A stretch of DNA of 64,000 nt. It comes from Chryseobacterium cupriresistens. GTDB lineage: Bacteria; Bacteroidota; Bacteroidia; Flavobacteriales; Weeksellaceae. The translations under genes and the position numbers were made by a program. The notes under the pieces are model-generated. The model had not been told where the DNA came from and did no database searches. It worked only from the letters and a program-made list of their open reading frames with translations. Shown here piece by piece: positions 33,126-42,323 of the stretch. Location of the stretch: assembly GCF_046614675.1 (NCBI RefSeq), contig NZ_JBKKJT010000010.1, forward strand, positions 80,350 to 144,349. The letters run 5' to 3'. Within the stretch, counting starts at the first letter, position 1, and each line of letters opens with the position of its first letter.

Positions 33126-33145
33126 ATGTCTATGTTGAATTGACT

Positions 33146-33589
33146 TTACGACTTTACTTCCTGAATAAACAGGTTGATTTCCGCTCTGATTAACAATTCA
33201 TCATTATGAAATGTTTCACAAAATATGTGGCAGATATTCTCAAACTGTGATATAAGTGATGCCCTGGAGATAATTTTGTCATTCACCTTCGGAAGACCGA
33301 AAACCTCAATCTTCTTGATATTGGTAATGAACCCGATCACTTTTGTATCTGCTTCAGGATTTTCAAAGAAGCTTTGCCCAAGGATAGAAGAGCAGGTCTG
33401 AGCCAGATTTTCGATCAAGCCGGCTTCCGCAAACTCATTGTTGTGAACAAATATATTATCTTCTTTGATTTCAAAGGAAGTCACTACTTTTTCTTTGGTC
33501 AGTTCCAGGATATAGTCTGCCATGAGCATCGGTTCACGATGCGGTAAAAAGTTGTGTATATTGATGATGTTTTCTTCCTTTATTTCCAT
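33146..33589 (-). CDS. Hotdog-fold dehydratase-like protein 1
   Basis: A 147-residue hotdog protein of the ApeP/FabA-like type. It opens with IHNFLPHREPMLMADYI, as in dehydratases that bind acyl-ACP, and has EAGLIENLAQTCSS in place of the FabZ PG-E-A-A-Q helix. The canonical GHFPG is absent (FVHNNEFAEAGLIE). It follows another hotdog gene after seven bases, so the two may form a heterodimer. It should take part in dehydrating polyene intermediates, but activity cannot be certain. Confidence 0.8.
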   Translation of the reverse strand: MEIKEENIINIHNFLPHREPMLMADYILELTKEKVVTSFEIKEDNIFVHNNEFAEAGLIENLAQTCSSILGQSFFENPEADTKVIGFITNIKKIEVFGLPKVNDKIISRASLISQFENICHIFCETFHNDELLIRAEINLFIQEVKS

Positions 33590-33596
33590 TTCCAGT

Positions 33597-34028
33597 TTAT
33601 TTTACAGCGGTTTTCATTTGAGATTTTGCAATCACTTCACCGTTCAGTTTCGTAATGATATCTACCAGGGTTACTCCCATTACTTCATTAAGGATGGTTA
33701 CTTCAGATTTCAGCTGATCTCCCACTTTAGGCAGTATTTCAGCTTCAAAAGATTTGATGGCTCCGATATATCCGGTTGGAGCATCTTTTCCCAGCAGATA
33801 ATATTTATATCCGGTATGAAGGGCAACGCTCTGCGCCTGATGCTCAATCAGTCCTGAAGCCTGGAATAATCCGTCCTGGATAAAAAGATTGTCTTCCTTT
33901 ATCTCAAAACCGGATAAAAGATGGCTTTCCGAATATTCTGACAATTCATGCACCATCACAAAAGGAAACCTTTGGGGAATAAGACTTTCTACAAAATCTT
34001 TATCGGATGTTGGCAGTCTGTTTTCCAT
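33597..34028 (-). CDS. Hotdog-fold dehydratase-like protein 2
   Basis: A 143-residue hotdog protein with LIPQRFPFVMVHEL at the N-terminus and the helix SGLIEHQAQSVALHTG. The first ATG that fits is at 34028; it shares one base with the stop of darB (TAATG), so translation is coupled. Like its neighbour it keeps the Glu-x-x-Ala-Gln helix (EHQAQ) but lacks GHFPG. It may work with the hotdog protein encoded at 33146. Confidence 0.8.
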   Translation of the reverse strand: MENRLPTSDKDFVESLIPQRFPFVMVHELSEYSESHLLSGFEIKEDNLFIQDGLFQASGLIEHQAQSVALHTGYKYYLLGKDAPTGYIGAIKSFEAEILPKVGDQLKSEVTILNEVMGVTLVDIITKLNGEVIAKSQMKTAVK

Positions 34029-35167
34029 TAGCAAACCGTTAATAAAGCACAAGAATAAGCAAATCTTCCACTTTCAGGAACACAAAGAAGTACTTTTTCT
34101 CCTTTTTTCAATGTTCCGGAATTCATCAGTTCTTCAAGGGCGATAAATATAGATCCTGCTCCGATGTTTCCAACTTCAGAAAGATTATAGAACCATTTTT
34201 CTGCGGGGAAATCCATTCCTTTTTTGGCAAATTCTTCTTTAAGTCCGTCTTTAAAGTATCCGGAAGAAATATGAGCCAGTACGTGGTCAATTTTTTCCGG
34301 ATCCAGGTTATGTTTGTCAAAAGATGATCTTAAACTTTCTGCTCCTTTTACAAGGATGTATTTATCAAGGATTTTAGTATCCTGTTTAATCGCAAAAATA
34401 GATTGTTTCAACCATTCGTCAGAAGGGTAGTCTGCCCATGATTTCAGGCTTCCGTCTTCCAGCTTATCACATCCTGCATACATACAAGCTTCAATTTCGT
34501 GGGCATAAGAATAGAAATCAATGAATTCTATTTTTAGGGAAGTGCTGTTTTCTCTCGGTTTATTTTCTAAAAGGAAAGCGCCTGCTCCATCAGAAAGCAT
34601 CCATCTCAGGAATTCTCTTTTGAAAGCAATGATAGGTCTTTCTTCCAGTAGTTTTAAATTTTCAGCCTCATGATTGAACTTGTCAGCAGTCATCCATGCA
34701 GACATTCTTTCAGAACCTGCGCATACTGCGTTGTCCTGTACACCGGCTTTTACAGAAAGGAATCCATAATTCAGGGCATTCATTCCTGAGTTGCAAAGAC
34801 CTGTTGAAGTATTAATTTCAATAGATTTTCCGATGTTCAGTTCGCCATGTACCATGGATGCGTGAGAAGGCTGGATCTGATCCGGTGAAGTGGTTCCTAC
34901 AGATAATAATTTCATATCTTCCTTTTTGAAGTTTTCGTCAAAAAGTCCTTCGATAGCTTTTGCAGTAAGCTGTGCATTAGAGTGGGTAGGGTTTCCTTCT
35001 TTATCTAAAGCGTAGTATCTTGTTGTGATCTTATTATTTCTTAGGATAAGTGATTTTGCTTTAGATGGCGCATCATTGATAAGCCCAAGATAAGTCTCCA
35101 TTTCATCATTCGCTACCGGCTCATTGGGTAAGTATGTTGATGCTTTTGTTATAAATACGTCGTACAT
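34028..35167 (-). CDS. darB: DarB-like beta-ketoacyl synthase III
   Basis: A 379-residue KAS III-type enzyme with the triad C125 (STGLCNSGMNAL), H299 (VLAHISSG) and N334 (EVGNIGAGS). DarB joins two acyl units to give the precursor of dialkylresorcinol. It is adjacent to a DarA-like gene, the pairing that defines dialkylresorcinol loci. Length and intact residues argue for activity. General fatty acid initiation is less likely because of the operon and partner. Confidence 0.9.
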   Translation of the reverse strand: MYDVFITKASTYLPNEPVANDEMETYLGLINDAPSKAKSLILRNNKITTRYYALDKEGNPTHSNAQLTAKAIEGLFDENFKKEDMKLLSVGTTSPDQIQPSHASMVHGELNIGKSIEINTSTGLCNSGMNALNYGFLSVKAGVQDNAVCAGSERMSAWMTADKFNHEAENLKLLEERPIIAFKREFLRWMLSDGAGAFLLENKPRENSTSLKIEFIDFYSYAHEIEACMYAGCDKLEDGSLKSWADYPSDEWLKQSIFAIKQDTKILDKYILVKGAESLRSSFDKHNLDPEKIDHVLAHISSGYFKDGLKEEFAKKGMDFPAEKWFYNLSEVGNIGAGSIFIALEELMNSGTLKKGEKVLLCVPESGRFAYSCALLTVC

Positions 35168-35168
35168 T

Positions 35169-36083
35169 CTATTTTAAATTAATTCCTTGTAAATATCTTT
35201 TTTGTTTTTGTCTTTTAAACCAAAATATAGGGGTTGTAATCAGGTGTAATACCAAAACGACAGGTGAGATAATCCATATCGCTGCCATCAAATATACCTT
35301 AAAGAATTTTATCAGCAATGGACGTTTCTCTTTTTTCTTGATAATCAGGTTAGACCATACTGTGAAAATTTTATTTCCAACCTTTTCTACCCGTACTAAA
35401 AAAGCACGGATTTCAATCGCTCCGTTTTTCACAAGATCCGGTTGTAAACTATTAAGGTCATTATTATTAAAATGTCTTTCAATAATCTCGCCATACTTTA
35501 CAGAACCTGCAATTTCTTCATCTGAAACTCCTGCAGCGGGAAGCATTCCCGATTTTTCTTTCTGACCTGTGGTAAGCCATCGGAGAATCGTTAATACACT
35601 GGTGTAATTGTCGTGCCTGTCTACCAAAGCAATATTTCCTACGAGTTTAGCTTTCAGATCTCTTAGGTAAACCTTTAATTTTTCCTGGGAAAGCATCCAC
35701 ATATTTCTGGTTCCTGAGATGGTTACTACAGGAGTGTCTTTAAGGATTCGCTCTGCATAATCACTCTTTAAGAAAGAAATAATAGGAATGGATGGTGTGA
35801 GATACCATACCTGATACCCAAACAGGATAAGATCATACTTTTTGTTCAGAATTTCTTCCGAAGGAGGAAGGATTTCTTTTGGAATCTGAAGATAAGATTC
35901 AGGAAAAGTGTTGAAAAAAACATCGCCTGGCCAGGGAAAAGGAAAATCTTCCTTCAGCTGAATGTTGTAATACGTAACATCATAAGCCTCCTTTTTCGCT
36001 TCAAAAGGCTGGGCTATATTTTTCACAATATCTTCGAGTTGTCCGGTTTGTGAATAATATATGACAAGTATATTTTTCTTCAT
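35169..36083 (-). CDS. darA: DarA-like dialkylresorcinol-forming enzyme
   Basis: A 304-residue protein with a flavodoxin-like start (ILVIYYSQTGQLEDIVKNI), then PWPGDVFFNTFPESYL and a C-terminal hydrophobic segment of about 30 residues (LMAAIWIISPVVLVLHLI). This matches the family annotated as dialkylresorcinol condensing enzyme DarA, which acts with DarB to close and aromatise the ring. It lies one base upstream of darB and 42 bases downstream of the MMPL fusion gene. Confidence 0.87.
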   Translation of the reverse strand: MKKNILVIYYSQTGQLEDIVKNIAQPFEAKKEAYDVTYYNIQLKEDFPFPWPGDVFFNTFPESYLQIPKEILPPSEEILNKKYDLILFGYQVWYLTPSIPIISFLKSDYAERILKDTPVVTISGTRNMWMLSQEKLKVYLRDLKAKLVGNIALVDRHDNYTSVLTILRWLTTGQKEKSGMLPAAGVSDEEIAGSVKYGEIIERHFNNNDLNSLQPDLVKNGAIEIRAFLVRVEKVGNKIFTVWSNLIIKKKEKRPLLIKFFKVYLMAAIWIISPVVLVLHLITTPIFWFKRQKQKRYLQGINLK

Positions 36084-36125
36084 TAGTTTTCTTTAGCGTT
36101 TACAAAAGTATGTTTTTCATATTTA

Positions 36126-39100
36126 TTATTTAGTTTTAAATACTTTTAATGATTCAGAACTAAATTTTAGTGCATAATTATCACTTTCAAACGAAGTGTT
36201 TTTTGTATTTACAAAAATGATTGTTTCGGGGAGGTCCTGAATTTCATTCATGGTAAAGTGTTCATCTGAAATCAAAAGAACATCAATCTTTTTGTTTACT
36301 TCAGAAAGGTCTTTAATATACTGTATTTTTCTTCTTTTTACCAGATAGTTATGGGCTGCCACTGCTCTTTTTTCATCATTCTGAATCAGAGAAAAAATTC
36401 TTCGGCTTGCCTGATATAGAGTTAATAAAGCATCTTTCTGTCCAAAATCCGTAGCGATATGAAGAATGTTGGCATCATGAGGAATATGTTTATTCAGTTC
36501 GAAATATACTGATTTATTGGTATTAAAGTCTTCTTTTACTTCTTTTACCACTTCATTGTCTTTATACAGGTAGCTCAGGAATAATTTCTTTTTAAAATAA
36601 TTCTCATTCTCAATCTCTTCGCGCAGTCTGGCAAACTCTTCTCTGAAATAAGCATTGATCTTCTTTGTTCTCTCAGAATAGTTCTGTCCAAAACTCATGT
36701 CATCTTTGCTGATTCTGTTGCCTACTTTTACGGTAATACTTCCGTCATAGATAATGAAATCTCCTTTCGGCAGCACCTCAGAATTTCCATGGATATAGAG
36801 TGGAAGAATATCCAGCCCGAACTGTTCAGCGAGATAAAAAGCTCCTTTATGGAATCTTTTCACATCGTTGGTGTAAGAACGTTCTGCCTCAGGGAACACA
36901 ACGAGTGAATATCCCTGGTCAACTTTTTCTTTCAGTTTGTCCATTCCATTCTCGATTCCCTGTGAAACGGGATAAAAGCCCAGTGCTCTTACCAGTTTTC
37001 CGAAAACAGGAGACTGATATACCCAGTCATTCACCAGATAAATGATTTTATGGGTAGCCATTGCAATAGCCAGCGTATCGAGGAAAGAAGTATGATTCGC
37101 AATGATAACTGCAGGTTTGCTGAAGTCTTCAGATGTATTTTTAATGACCTTCTTCTTTACAAAAGGATTAGAATAAAGAACGGAAGTTAAAAATCTGGCT
37201 AAAATAAGTTTGATGATATTCAGGGTCTGCCCTTTGGAATTTTTAACAAAAAAACTTCCGAAGGCAGAAAACAGCAGTCCACCTAATCCGTAATAAAGGA
37301 ATGAGAATACTGACCATACAAACAATCTGAATGTGATTGGAGAAAGTCCTTTTTTCGCCCTGTTGGTAATGAATAATCTGAACCAGAAAGGATATAGGGT
37401 AGAGGTGATAATAATAACGGAGAACATTCCGATCAGGGCTACTAATGCCAGAGAATGCAATGCCGGATGTTTGGCGAATATCAAAGATCCGATGGAAAGA
37501 ATTGTTGTGAAAACAGCAAGAATAATAGAAATTCTGTACGTATGTAATTCATTCTTTCCGGTAGTATGCTCTTTTTGCATAGCTTGTGTCAGGAAGATGC
37601 TGAAGTCATCTCCCACTCCAAATACCAATGTACACACTACAGTACTGAAAATATTTAATTCCAATCCCAGAAAATAAAGGATTCCGGCTGTAACAACTCC
37701 CGTTAAAACAATCGGGAACATGGTGAGAACTGTTAATTCAAAATTCCTGAAGAAAACGATGATCGTTAAAATAATGGCAAGAAGAGAATAACTGATCAGT
37801 GTATTGAAGTCCCTTTTCAGCAAACCAAGGAAATTTTCATTCATCTGCTGCCGGTCTATAGCAATGGCATCATGCTGTTTATCAATATCTTTGATGAAAG
37901 TGTCTCTTTTGTTTTCGTCTACTTTTACTACATTGGAAACGGTGTAGAAACCATTTTCGCTGCTCATGAATTCTGAAATCTGAAGCGCTTTCACTTGTTG
38001 ATAATCCTTCAGGCTCAATGCAGAATAATTTTTACGCAAAGCTTCATCAAAACTGTCAAACGCGGAACTGTTGAAGCCGAATTTATTCCCGTTACTGATC
38101 AGTTCGGAAATGGCTAGGCTTTTCTTCTGGTCATTCCAGAAACGGTTCCACTGGTCAATTTTTTTCTGCTGATCCTTTTCTGAAAGAACAACGCTTCCGA
38201 TAGAATTATAGCTTAAGATCTTTCCTTCTTTTTTCTCTTTGTCCAGGAAACTGCTCAATTCGGAATTTCTGGACAGTGCTTCTTCTTCAGAATTTCCATA
38301 AGAAATAGTATAAATTGATTTTGACGTAATATCAGAAAGTTTCTGCAGTTTTGCCTCACTGATTTTTAATTCTTTCGGAATATAATTCAGATCCCCGATA
38401 TCTTCATTGAAACCTACATGTCTGAATCCAAACAGACAGGCAAGAATAATAATGGAACACCCAATAATCAAAGGCTTATTTTTTTCGTACGGATAAGAGC
38501 CGATCTTGTCAATGAAATTTGTGTTCAGGTGTTCTCCCTTTTCTTTTGGTTTATAAAGTTGAGGAACAATAATCAATGCTGTGATTGAAGAAAGAATCAC
38601 AGTAATGGCAGCAAAAAGACCTAAGTCCTTTAATGCTTCAGAACGAACAAAAACGAGACACAAAAAGGAAACGGCTGTTGTTGCACTGCTTAATATAACA
38701 GGCTGCGTGATTTCCTTGTAAAGCTCCTCAATATTGTTGTTATGCTTATAATGGGTAAGGATGTGCAGGGCATAATCAATCGTAATTCCAATAAGAATCG
38801 CTCCTACACTGAGTGAAATAGCTGAAATCTTATCTTTAATAAAATAAAGGATTAAGAGAGCGAGCAGTACTGAAAATACGGTGGGTAGAAATACAATGAT
38901 GGGAGTGAAAATATTTCTGAAATAATAGATCAGAAGGATTAAAAGAACCGTCATGGAAATGGCCACTGTATTCTGAATATCTTTTTTGATCTGCTTTGCG
39001 TTGGCTACAGCAATTACCGGAGAACCGAAATAGCTGATCTCTGTTTTTCCTTTGAATTGTTTGTTAATACCATCTTTGATGGTGTTGAGCTGATCCACAA

Positions 39101-39779
39101 ATGCCTCATTGGCTTTCGTATCATTGCTTTTGTTTTTAGGATCAATGAAAAGCAAAAGATTTTTTCCGTCTTTGGTAACAATATAGCTGTCTTCGAGTTT
39201 GAAGTCTTTGCTGATGTTTAAAGCATTTAATTTTTTGATTCCCAGAAAAGTAAATCCAAGAGGGTCTTTTTTAATAAATTCTTTGGTTACAAGGCTTGTT
39301 GGAGAAACCAAGGAGATGTAATTATTTTCTACCTGTTTTGCAATACTGTCTTTCTGGAGTTTCTGATCAATTTCCTTATAATCATTCTCATTAAGGAATA
39401 ATGGTAGATTCTGATGAACGAAATCAAAGGTTTCAGAGATTTCATTATCGTTCACTTTACCCTGAACAGAACCAATATATTTCTGTAAGGGCTCAATTTT
39501 TTTCAGGAAAGTATCTGCCGTTTCAGAAAGCTGGAAGCTGTCTTCGCCGGATCTGTTCTCGATAATAACAATAATCTTATCCGAAAAATTAAGCTGTTTA
39601 AGAACTTTTGCAGTAAGATCCGACTTTTCATTTTTGGGTATAATCTGATTGATGTCTTCCTCAAAATTGATCTTCGACGCAAAGAAAATGCATAAAGCGG
39701 CAATTCCAAGAGCTGTCAGTACAGATAGAATTTTATTTTTGGAAATCAGATAATATAAAAATATAAAAAGGCGATGCAT
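36126..39779 (-). CDS. MMPL transporter/acyltransferase/methyltransferase fusion
   Basis: A 1217-residue protein with three parts. Residues 1-840 form an RND/MMPL exporter with two sets of membrane helices and two periplasmic domains. Residues 870-1060 are a PlsC-type lysophospholipid acyltransferase, with the H(x4)D motif at H896-D901 (NHTSFLD) and FPEAERS. The last 130 residues resemble a class I SAM-dependent methyltransferase, but the glycine-rich loop is poor (HIATDFGQKDALL). The combination is known in Bacteroidota pigment clusters. It could export and acylate the pigment. A strong promoter (39799-39829) places it first in the minus arm. Confidence 0.92.
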   Translation of the reverse strand: MHRLFIFLYYLISKNKILSVLTALGIAALCIFFASKINFEEDINQIIPKNEKSDLTAKVLKQLNFSDKIIVIIENRSGEDSFQLSETADTFLKKIEPLQKYIGSVQGKVNDNEISETFDFVHQNLPLFLNENDYKEIDQKLQKDSIAKQVENNYISLVSPTSLVTKEFIKKDPLGFTFLGIKKLNALNISKDFKLEDSYIVTKDGKNLLLFIDPKNKSNDTKANEAFVDQLNTIKDGINKQFKGKTEISYFGSPVIAVANAKQIKKDIQNTVAISMTVLLILLIYYFRNIFTPIIVFLPTVFSVLLALLILYFIKDKISAISLSVGAILIGITIDYALHILTHYKHNNNIEELYKEITQPVILSSATTAVSFLCLVFVRSEALKDLGLFAAITVILSSITALIIVPQLYKPKEKGEHLNTNFIDKIGSYPYEKNKPLIIGCSIIILACLFGFRHVGFNEDIGDLNYIPKELKISEAKLQKLSDITSKSIYTISYGNSEEEALSRNSELSSFLDKEKKEGKILSYNSIGSVVLSEKDQQKKIDQWNRFWNDQKKSLAISELISNGNKFGFNSSAFDSFDEALRKNYSALSLKDYQQVKALQISEFMSSENGFYTVSNVVKVDENKRDTFIKDIDKQHDAIAIDRQQMNENFLGLLKRDFNTLISYSLLAIILTIIVFFRNFELTVLTMFPIVLTGVVTAGILYFLGLELNIFSTVVCTLVFGVGDDFSIFLTQAMQKEHTTGKNELHTYRISIILAVFTTILSIGSLIFAKHPALHSLALVALIGMFSVIIITSTLYPFWFRLFITNRAKKGLSPITFRLFVWSVFSFLYYGLGGLLFSAFGSFFVKNSKGQTLNIIKLILARFLTSVLYSNPFVKKKVIKNTSEDFSKPAVIIANHTSFLDTLAIAMATHKIIYLVNDWVYQSPVFGKLVRALGFYPVSQGIENGMDKLKEKVDQGYSLVVFPEAERSYTNDVKRFHKGAFYLAEQFGLDILPLYIHGNSEVLPKGDFIIYDGSITVKVGNRISKDDMSFGQNYSERTKKINAYFREEFARLREEIENENYFKKKLFLSYLYKDNEVVKEVKEDFNTNKSVYFELNKHIPHDANILHIATDFGQKDALLTLYQASRRIFSLIQNDEKRAVAAHNYLVKRRKIQYIKDLSEVNKKIDVLLISDEHFTMNEIQDLPETIIFVNTKNTSFESDNYALKFSSESLKVFKTK

Positions 39780-39798
39780 TGCATTTAAATCAAGTCTG

Positions 39799-39829
39799 CA
39801 AATTTAATTTTTTAAGTATTAGTTCAAAA
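39799..39829 (-). promoter_or_regulatory. Promoter of the minus arm of the pigment cluster
   Basis: On the minus strand TTTTG (39825-39829), an 18-base gap, then TAAATTTG (39799-39806). Both elements match the Bacteroidota consensus. The start would lie roughly a dozen bases before the ATG of the MMPL fusion. Confidence 0.75.
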
Positions 39830-39892
39830 TAGTTAGCGATAAGTTTTAACTGAAAATCAATAAAATATTCTAGGAAGAATGAAAAAATATTC

Positions 39893-39900
39893 TACTTTTG
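39893..39900 (+). promoter_or_regulatory. Promoter -7 box of the membrane protein pair
   Basis: TACTTTTG matches TAnnTTTG, 72 bases before the ATG at 39973. It diverges from the minus-arm promoter about 90 bases away. Confidence 0.5.
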
Positions 39901-39972
39901 CAAAAGTTCCCTTTTGAAAAAATGTATTTTAAACCACCATTATTATTAAAAAAATAAGAATCTGTTTTAGAT

Positions 39973-40977
39973 ATGTTGAAAAGAAATGATGAAAAAATAA
40001 ACGGATTTCTATTGGTAATAGTTCTTCCGCTTCTGTTGTTTGCCATGTCTTATTATGGATTTGAATCATCCTACACAAGACTGAAAACATCAGAGAAAAC
40101 CCCTGATTTTTTATTTTCCTCCGTATATGCTTACAGAGTGATTCCCAATTATCTGAGTGTACAGATGACGGATTTGATGTACAATCTGATCAATGGTCCG
40201 CTTTCTTTCTTCAAAGATTTTTTGTCCAAAAACGGAACTCCTTTTTATCATGGGCTTTTTCTTATGAACAGCGTGTTCTTTGTTTTGTGTTCTTTGATTT
40301 TGAATGCTGTTTTCCGGATGAAATCTACAGGGCTTCTTTTGAATGTTAATGCAAGAAGGATTATTCATCTCTTATGTGTATTTTTCATTGTGATCACACA
40401 GTACGCGCCGACAAATTGTGATACCATCGCGCTCTTTTGTTATCTGTCAGGTGTATTTCTGACTCTGAAATATCTGGAAACCAGAAAAAATGTTTTCTTC
40501 TTTACCCTCATTGGACTTATCGGGATCTCTACTTTAGTAAGAGAAACAGCATGTCTGAATATAGCTTTTTTTGCAGCAGTATTTTTCAATATTGATGAGC
40601 TGAAGAAGGGAAATTATCAGGTAATCTGGAAAATTATACCGCTGGTTGCTGCTTTCCTTATTCCTTATCTGGGATTAAGAGCTGTACTTGTTCAGGATGA
40701 AACGACTTTTGTGGAAGGCTTTTATATCAACAGAAACTTTTCCAGCCCTTTCAATCTTGCAGGACTGGTCTTTGCATTAATAGTGATTTATTTTATATAT
40801 GGCCTTTGTACAGAGGAAAACAAGAGTGTTTTTGGAAAATATTTTTTCTTTTCCATTCCTTATCTTCTTATGATTACTTTAGTAGGGCTTTTCTGGGAAG
40901 TGAGGCTTTTCCTGCCTTTAATTCTGACCGGACTCATCACAGCATATCATCAGTTTAAAAAAACATCAGAAAGTTAG
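39973..40977 (+). CDS. Polytopic membrane protein, possibly polysaccharide related
   Basis: A 334-residue protein with about nine hydrophobic helices and short loops. I see no catalytic motif; RETACLN in the middle is the most polar conserved-looking piece. It ends one base before an EpsG-family gene, so both are likely used in the same process, such as building or exporting a surface glycan. No firm function can be given. Confidence 0.78.
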   Translation: MLKRNDEKINGFLLVIVLPLLLFAMSYYGFESSYTRLKTSEKTPDFLFSSVYAYRVIPNYLSVQMTDLMYNLINGPLSFFKDFLSKNGTPFYHGLFLMNSVFFVLCSLILNAVFRMKSTGLLLNVNARRIIHLLCVFFIVITQYAPTNCDTIALFCYLSGVFLTLKYLETRKNVFFFTLIGLIGISTLVRETACLNIAFFAAVFFNIDELKKGNYQVIWKIIPLVAAFLIPYLGLRAVLVQDETTFVEGFYINRNFSSPFNLAGLVFALIVIYFIYGLCTEENKSVFGKYFFFSIPYLLMITLVGLFWEVRLFLPLILTGLITAYHQFKKTSES

Positions 40978-40978
40978 C

Positions 40979-42118
40979 ATGAGTTTACTACATCCATATT
41001 ATATAATTGCCATCGTCTATATGCTGTTCTTCAGTGTTCAGGAGGTGTATGGAAAGAAGGTTGATAAAAAGTGGTTCTGGTTCCTTGCTGTTTACTTTAT
41101 TATTATTGTTGGTTTCAGAGACAGTGTAGGCCCGGATTACGGAAGTTATAAAGGAATCTATATTTACTCCGATACCAAAAGCTATTACAGTATCTTTATG
41201 AAGATGCTCCATATGGAAGGACCGGAAACGCTGGACGTGGAATGGCTGTATACTTTGATTAATAAGATCCTTCTCAATTTTTTTGATGCACCTTTTTATA
41301 TGGTAACATTGGTTATTGCTATTTTTGCGATGATCTTTAAAGTAGAATATACTGAGGATAATACTTTTTATCCCTTTACTTTTACCCTTTTCATGTTTAT
41401 TCCCAATTTCTTTATCGGGGAAAGTGGGCAGATCAGACAAAACCTCGGGACTTTTATCGTGTATTTTGCAATACGGTATATTAAAGAGCGGAAACTCTGG
41501 CATTACCTGTTTTTTATATTCATAGGGTCGGGTATACACAGTGTTTGTTACTTATTCCTCCCGATGTATTGGCTGGCCCGCGTTCCGTTAAACAAAACGG
41601 TAATGCTGATTATGATTATCGGTTCTGTTTTTCTGTCCCCATTTGAAATATATAGAAGTTTCGGTGGTTTCTTAGATGGGATGGCCTCTAATAGTACACT
41701 TGTTGAAGGGTTTAATGGATATATGGATGAAACGGTACAACGACTTAATGGTGGTATCGGAATTCCAGAGGTGATGATGGCAATCCTTACTTTCTTCCTT
41801 TTCGTTTTTGATAATAAAATGAAAGAACTTTATCCTTACTATGAATACCATAGAAACTATGCTGTAATCGGGATATGCCTTTATTTTATTTTCAGAAATA
41901 ACCCTATCTTCTCTTCCAGGCTGGCAGGAGCGTTTATCGGATTCTCATACATTATTATTCCGAATGCCATGTATGTGGTTTCAGGAAGAGTTAAGAATAT
42001 GATCTATGCATTTATAATCGCACTGGTCGTCTTCAATTTTGTTGTCTTTTCTATATTTAATAATATCACGGCCGGGCGATTTTCGATTGACCGGTATCAA
42101 AACCATATTCTTCCTTAG
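40979..42118 (+). CDS. EpsG family membrane protein
   Basis: A 379-residue protein with about ten helices. The EpsG-type motif GFRDSVGPDYGSY occurs near residue 45, followed by LDVEWLYTLINKI, and GESGQIRQNLG near residue 150. EpsG proteins are linked to polymerising or handling exopolysaccharide repeat units. It follows the previous gene by one base and is closed by a hairpin at 42141. Confidence 0.85.
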   Translation: MSLLHPYYIIAIVYMLFFSVQEVYGKKVDKKWFWFLAVYFIIIVGFRDSVGPDYGSYKGIYIYSDTKSYYSIFMKMLHMEGPETLDVEWLYTLINKILLNFFDAPFYMVTLVIAIFAMIFKVEYTEDNTFYPFTFTLFMFIPNFFIGESGQIRQNLGTFIVYFAIRYIKERKLWHYLFFIFIGSGIHSVCYLFLPMYWLARVPLNKTVMLIMIIGSVFLSPFEIYRSFGGFLDGMASNSTLVEGFNGYMDETVQRLNGGIGIPEVMMAILTFFLFVFDNKMKELYPYYEYHRNYAVIGICLYFIFRNNPIFSSRLAGAFIGFSYIIIPNAMYVVSGRVKNMIYAFIIALVVFNFVVFSIFNNITAGRFSIDRYQNHILP

Positions 42119-42140
42119 AATTTTGAATCTTAAAATATAA

Positions 42141-42164
42141 AGACAGCTTAGGGCTGTTTTTTTT
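42141..42164 (+). terminator. Hairpin terminator after the EpsG-family gene
   Basis: ACAGC pairs with GCTGT around a five-base loop, followed by eight T residues. Confidence 0.75.
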
Positions 42165-42323
42165 ATGTAAATACCTTGTTGGTTTTTATACTGTTTATCG
42201 CGTTTTATTTTACATTATTAATAACATAATTCAAATATGTGTGTTTTTATTTGTATAATAAATCACTTTTAATAGAAATGGGCTTAATAATTGTATTCTG
42301 CTAAAGACACTAAAACCTAAGGT

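Larger units (their letters stand above)
32589..33145. other. Gap in the minus arm: no gene, two repeat structures, terminator
   Basis: No convincing gene lies in these 557 bases. The stretch holds a CACCTG ... CAGGTG dyad (32632-32661), a copy of the CAATAGGA element (32952-33025), and a 13-bp terminator hairpin at 33094. I found no TAnnTTTG box in front of the HTH-like gene, so its promoter is not identified. Confidence 0.6.

Noticed and set aside
8153..39779. Carotenoid or ordinary fatty acid cluster
   Set aside because: No phytoene synthase or isoprenoid genes are present, and the combination of lyase, KS/CLF and darA/darB is specific for aryl polyene plus dialkylresorcinol.
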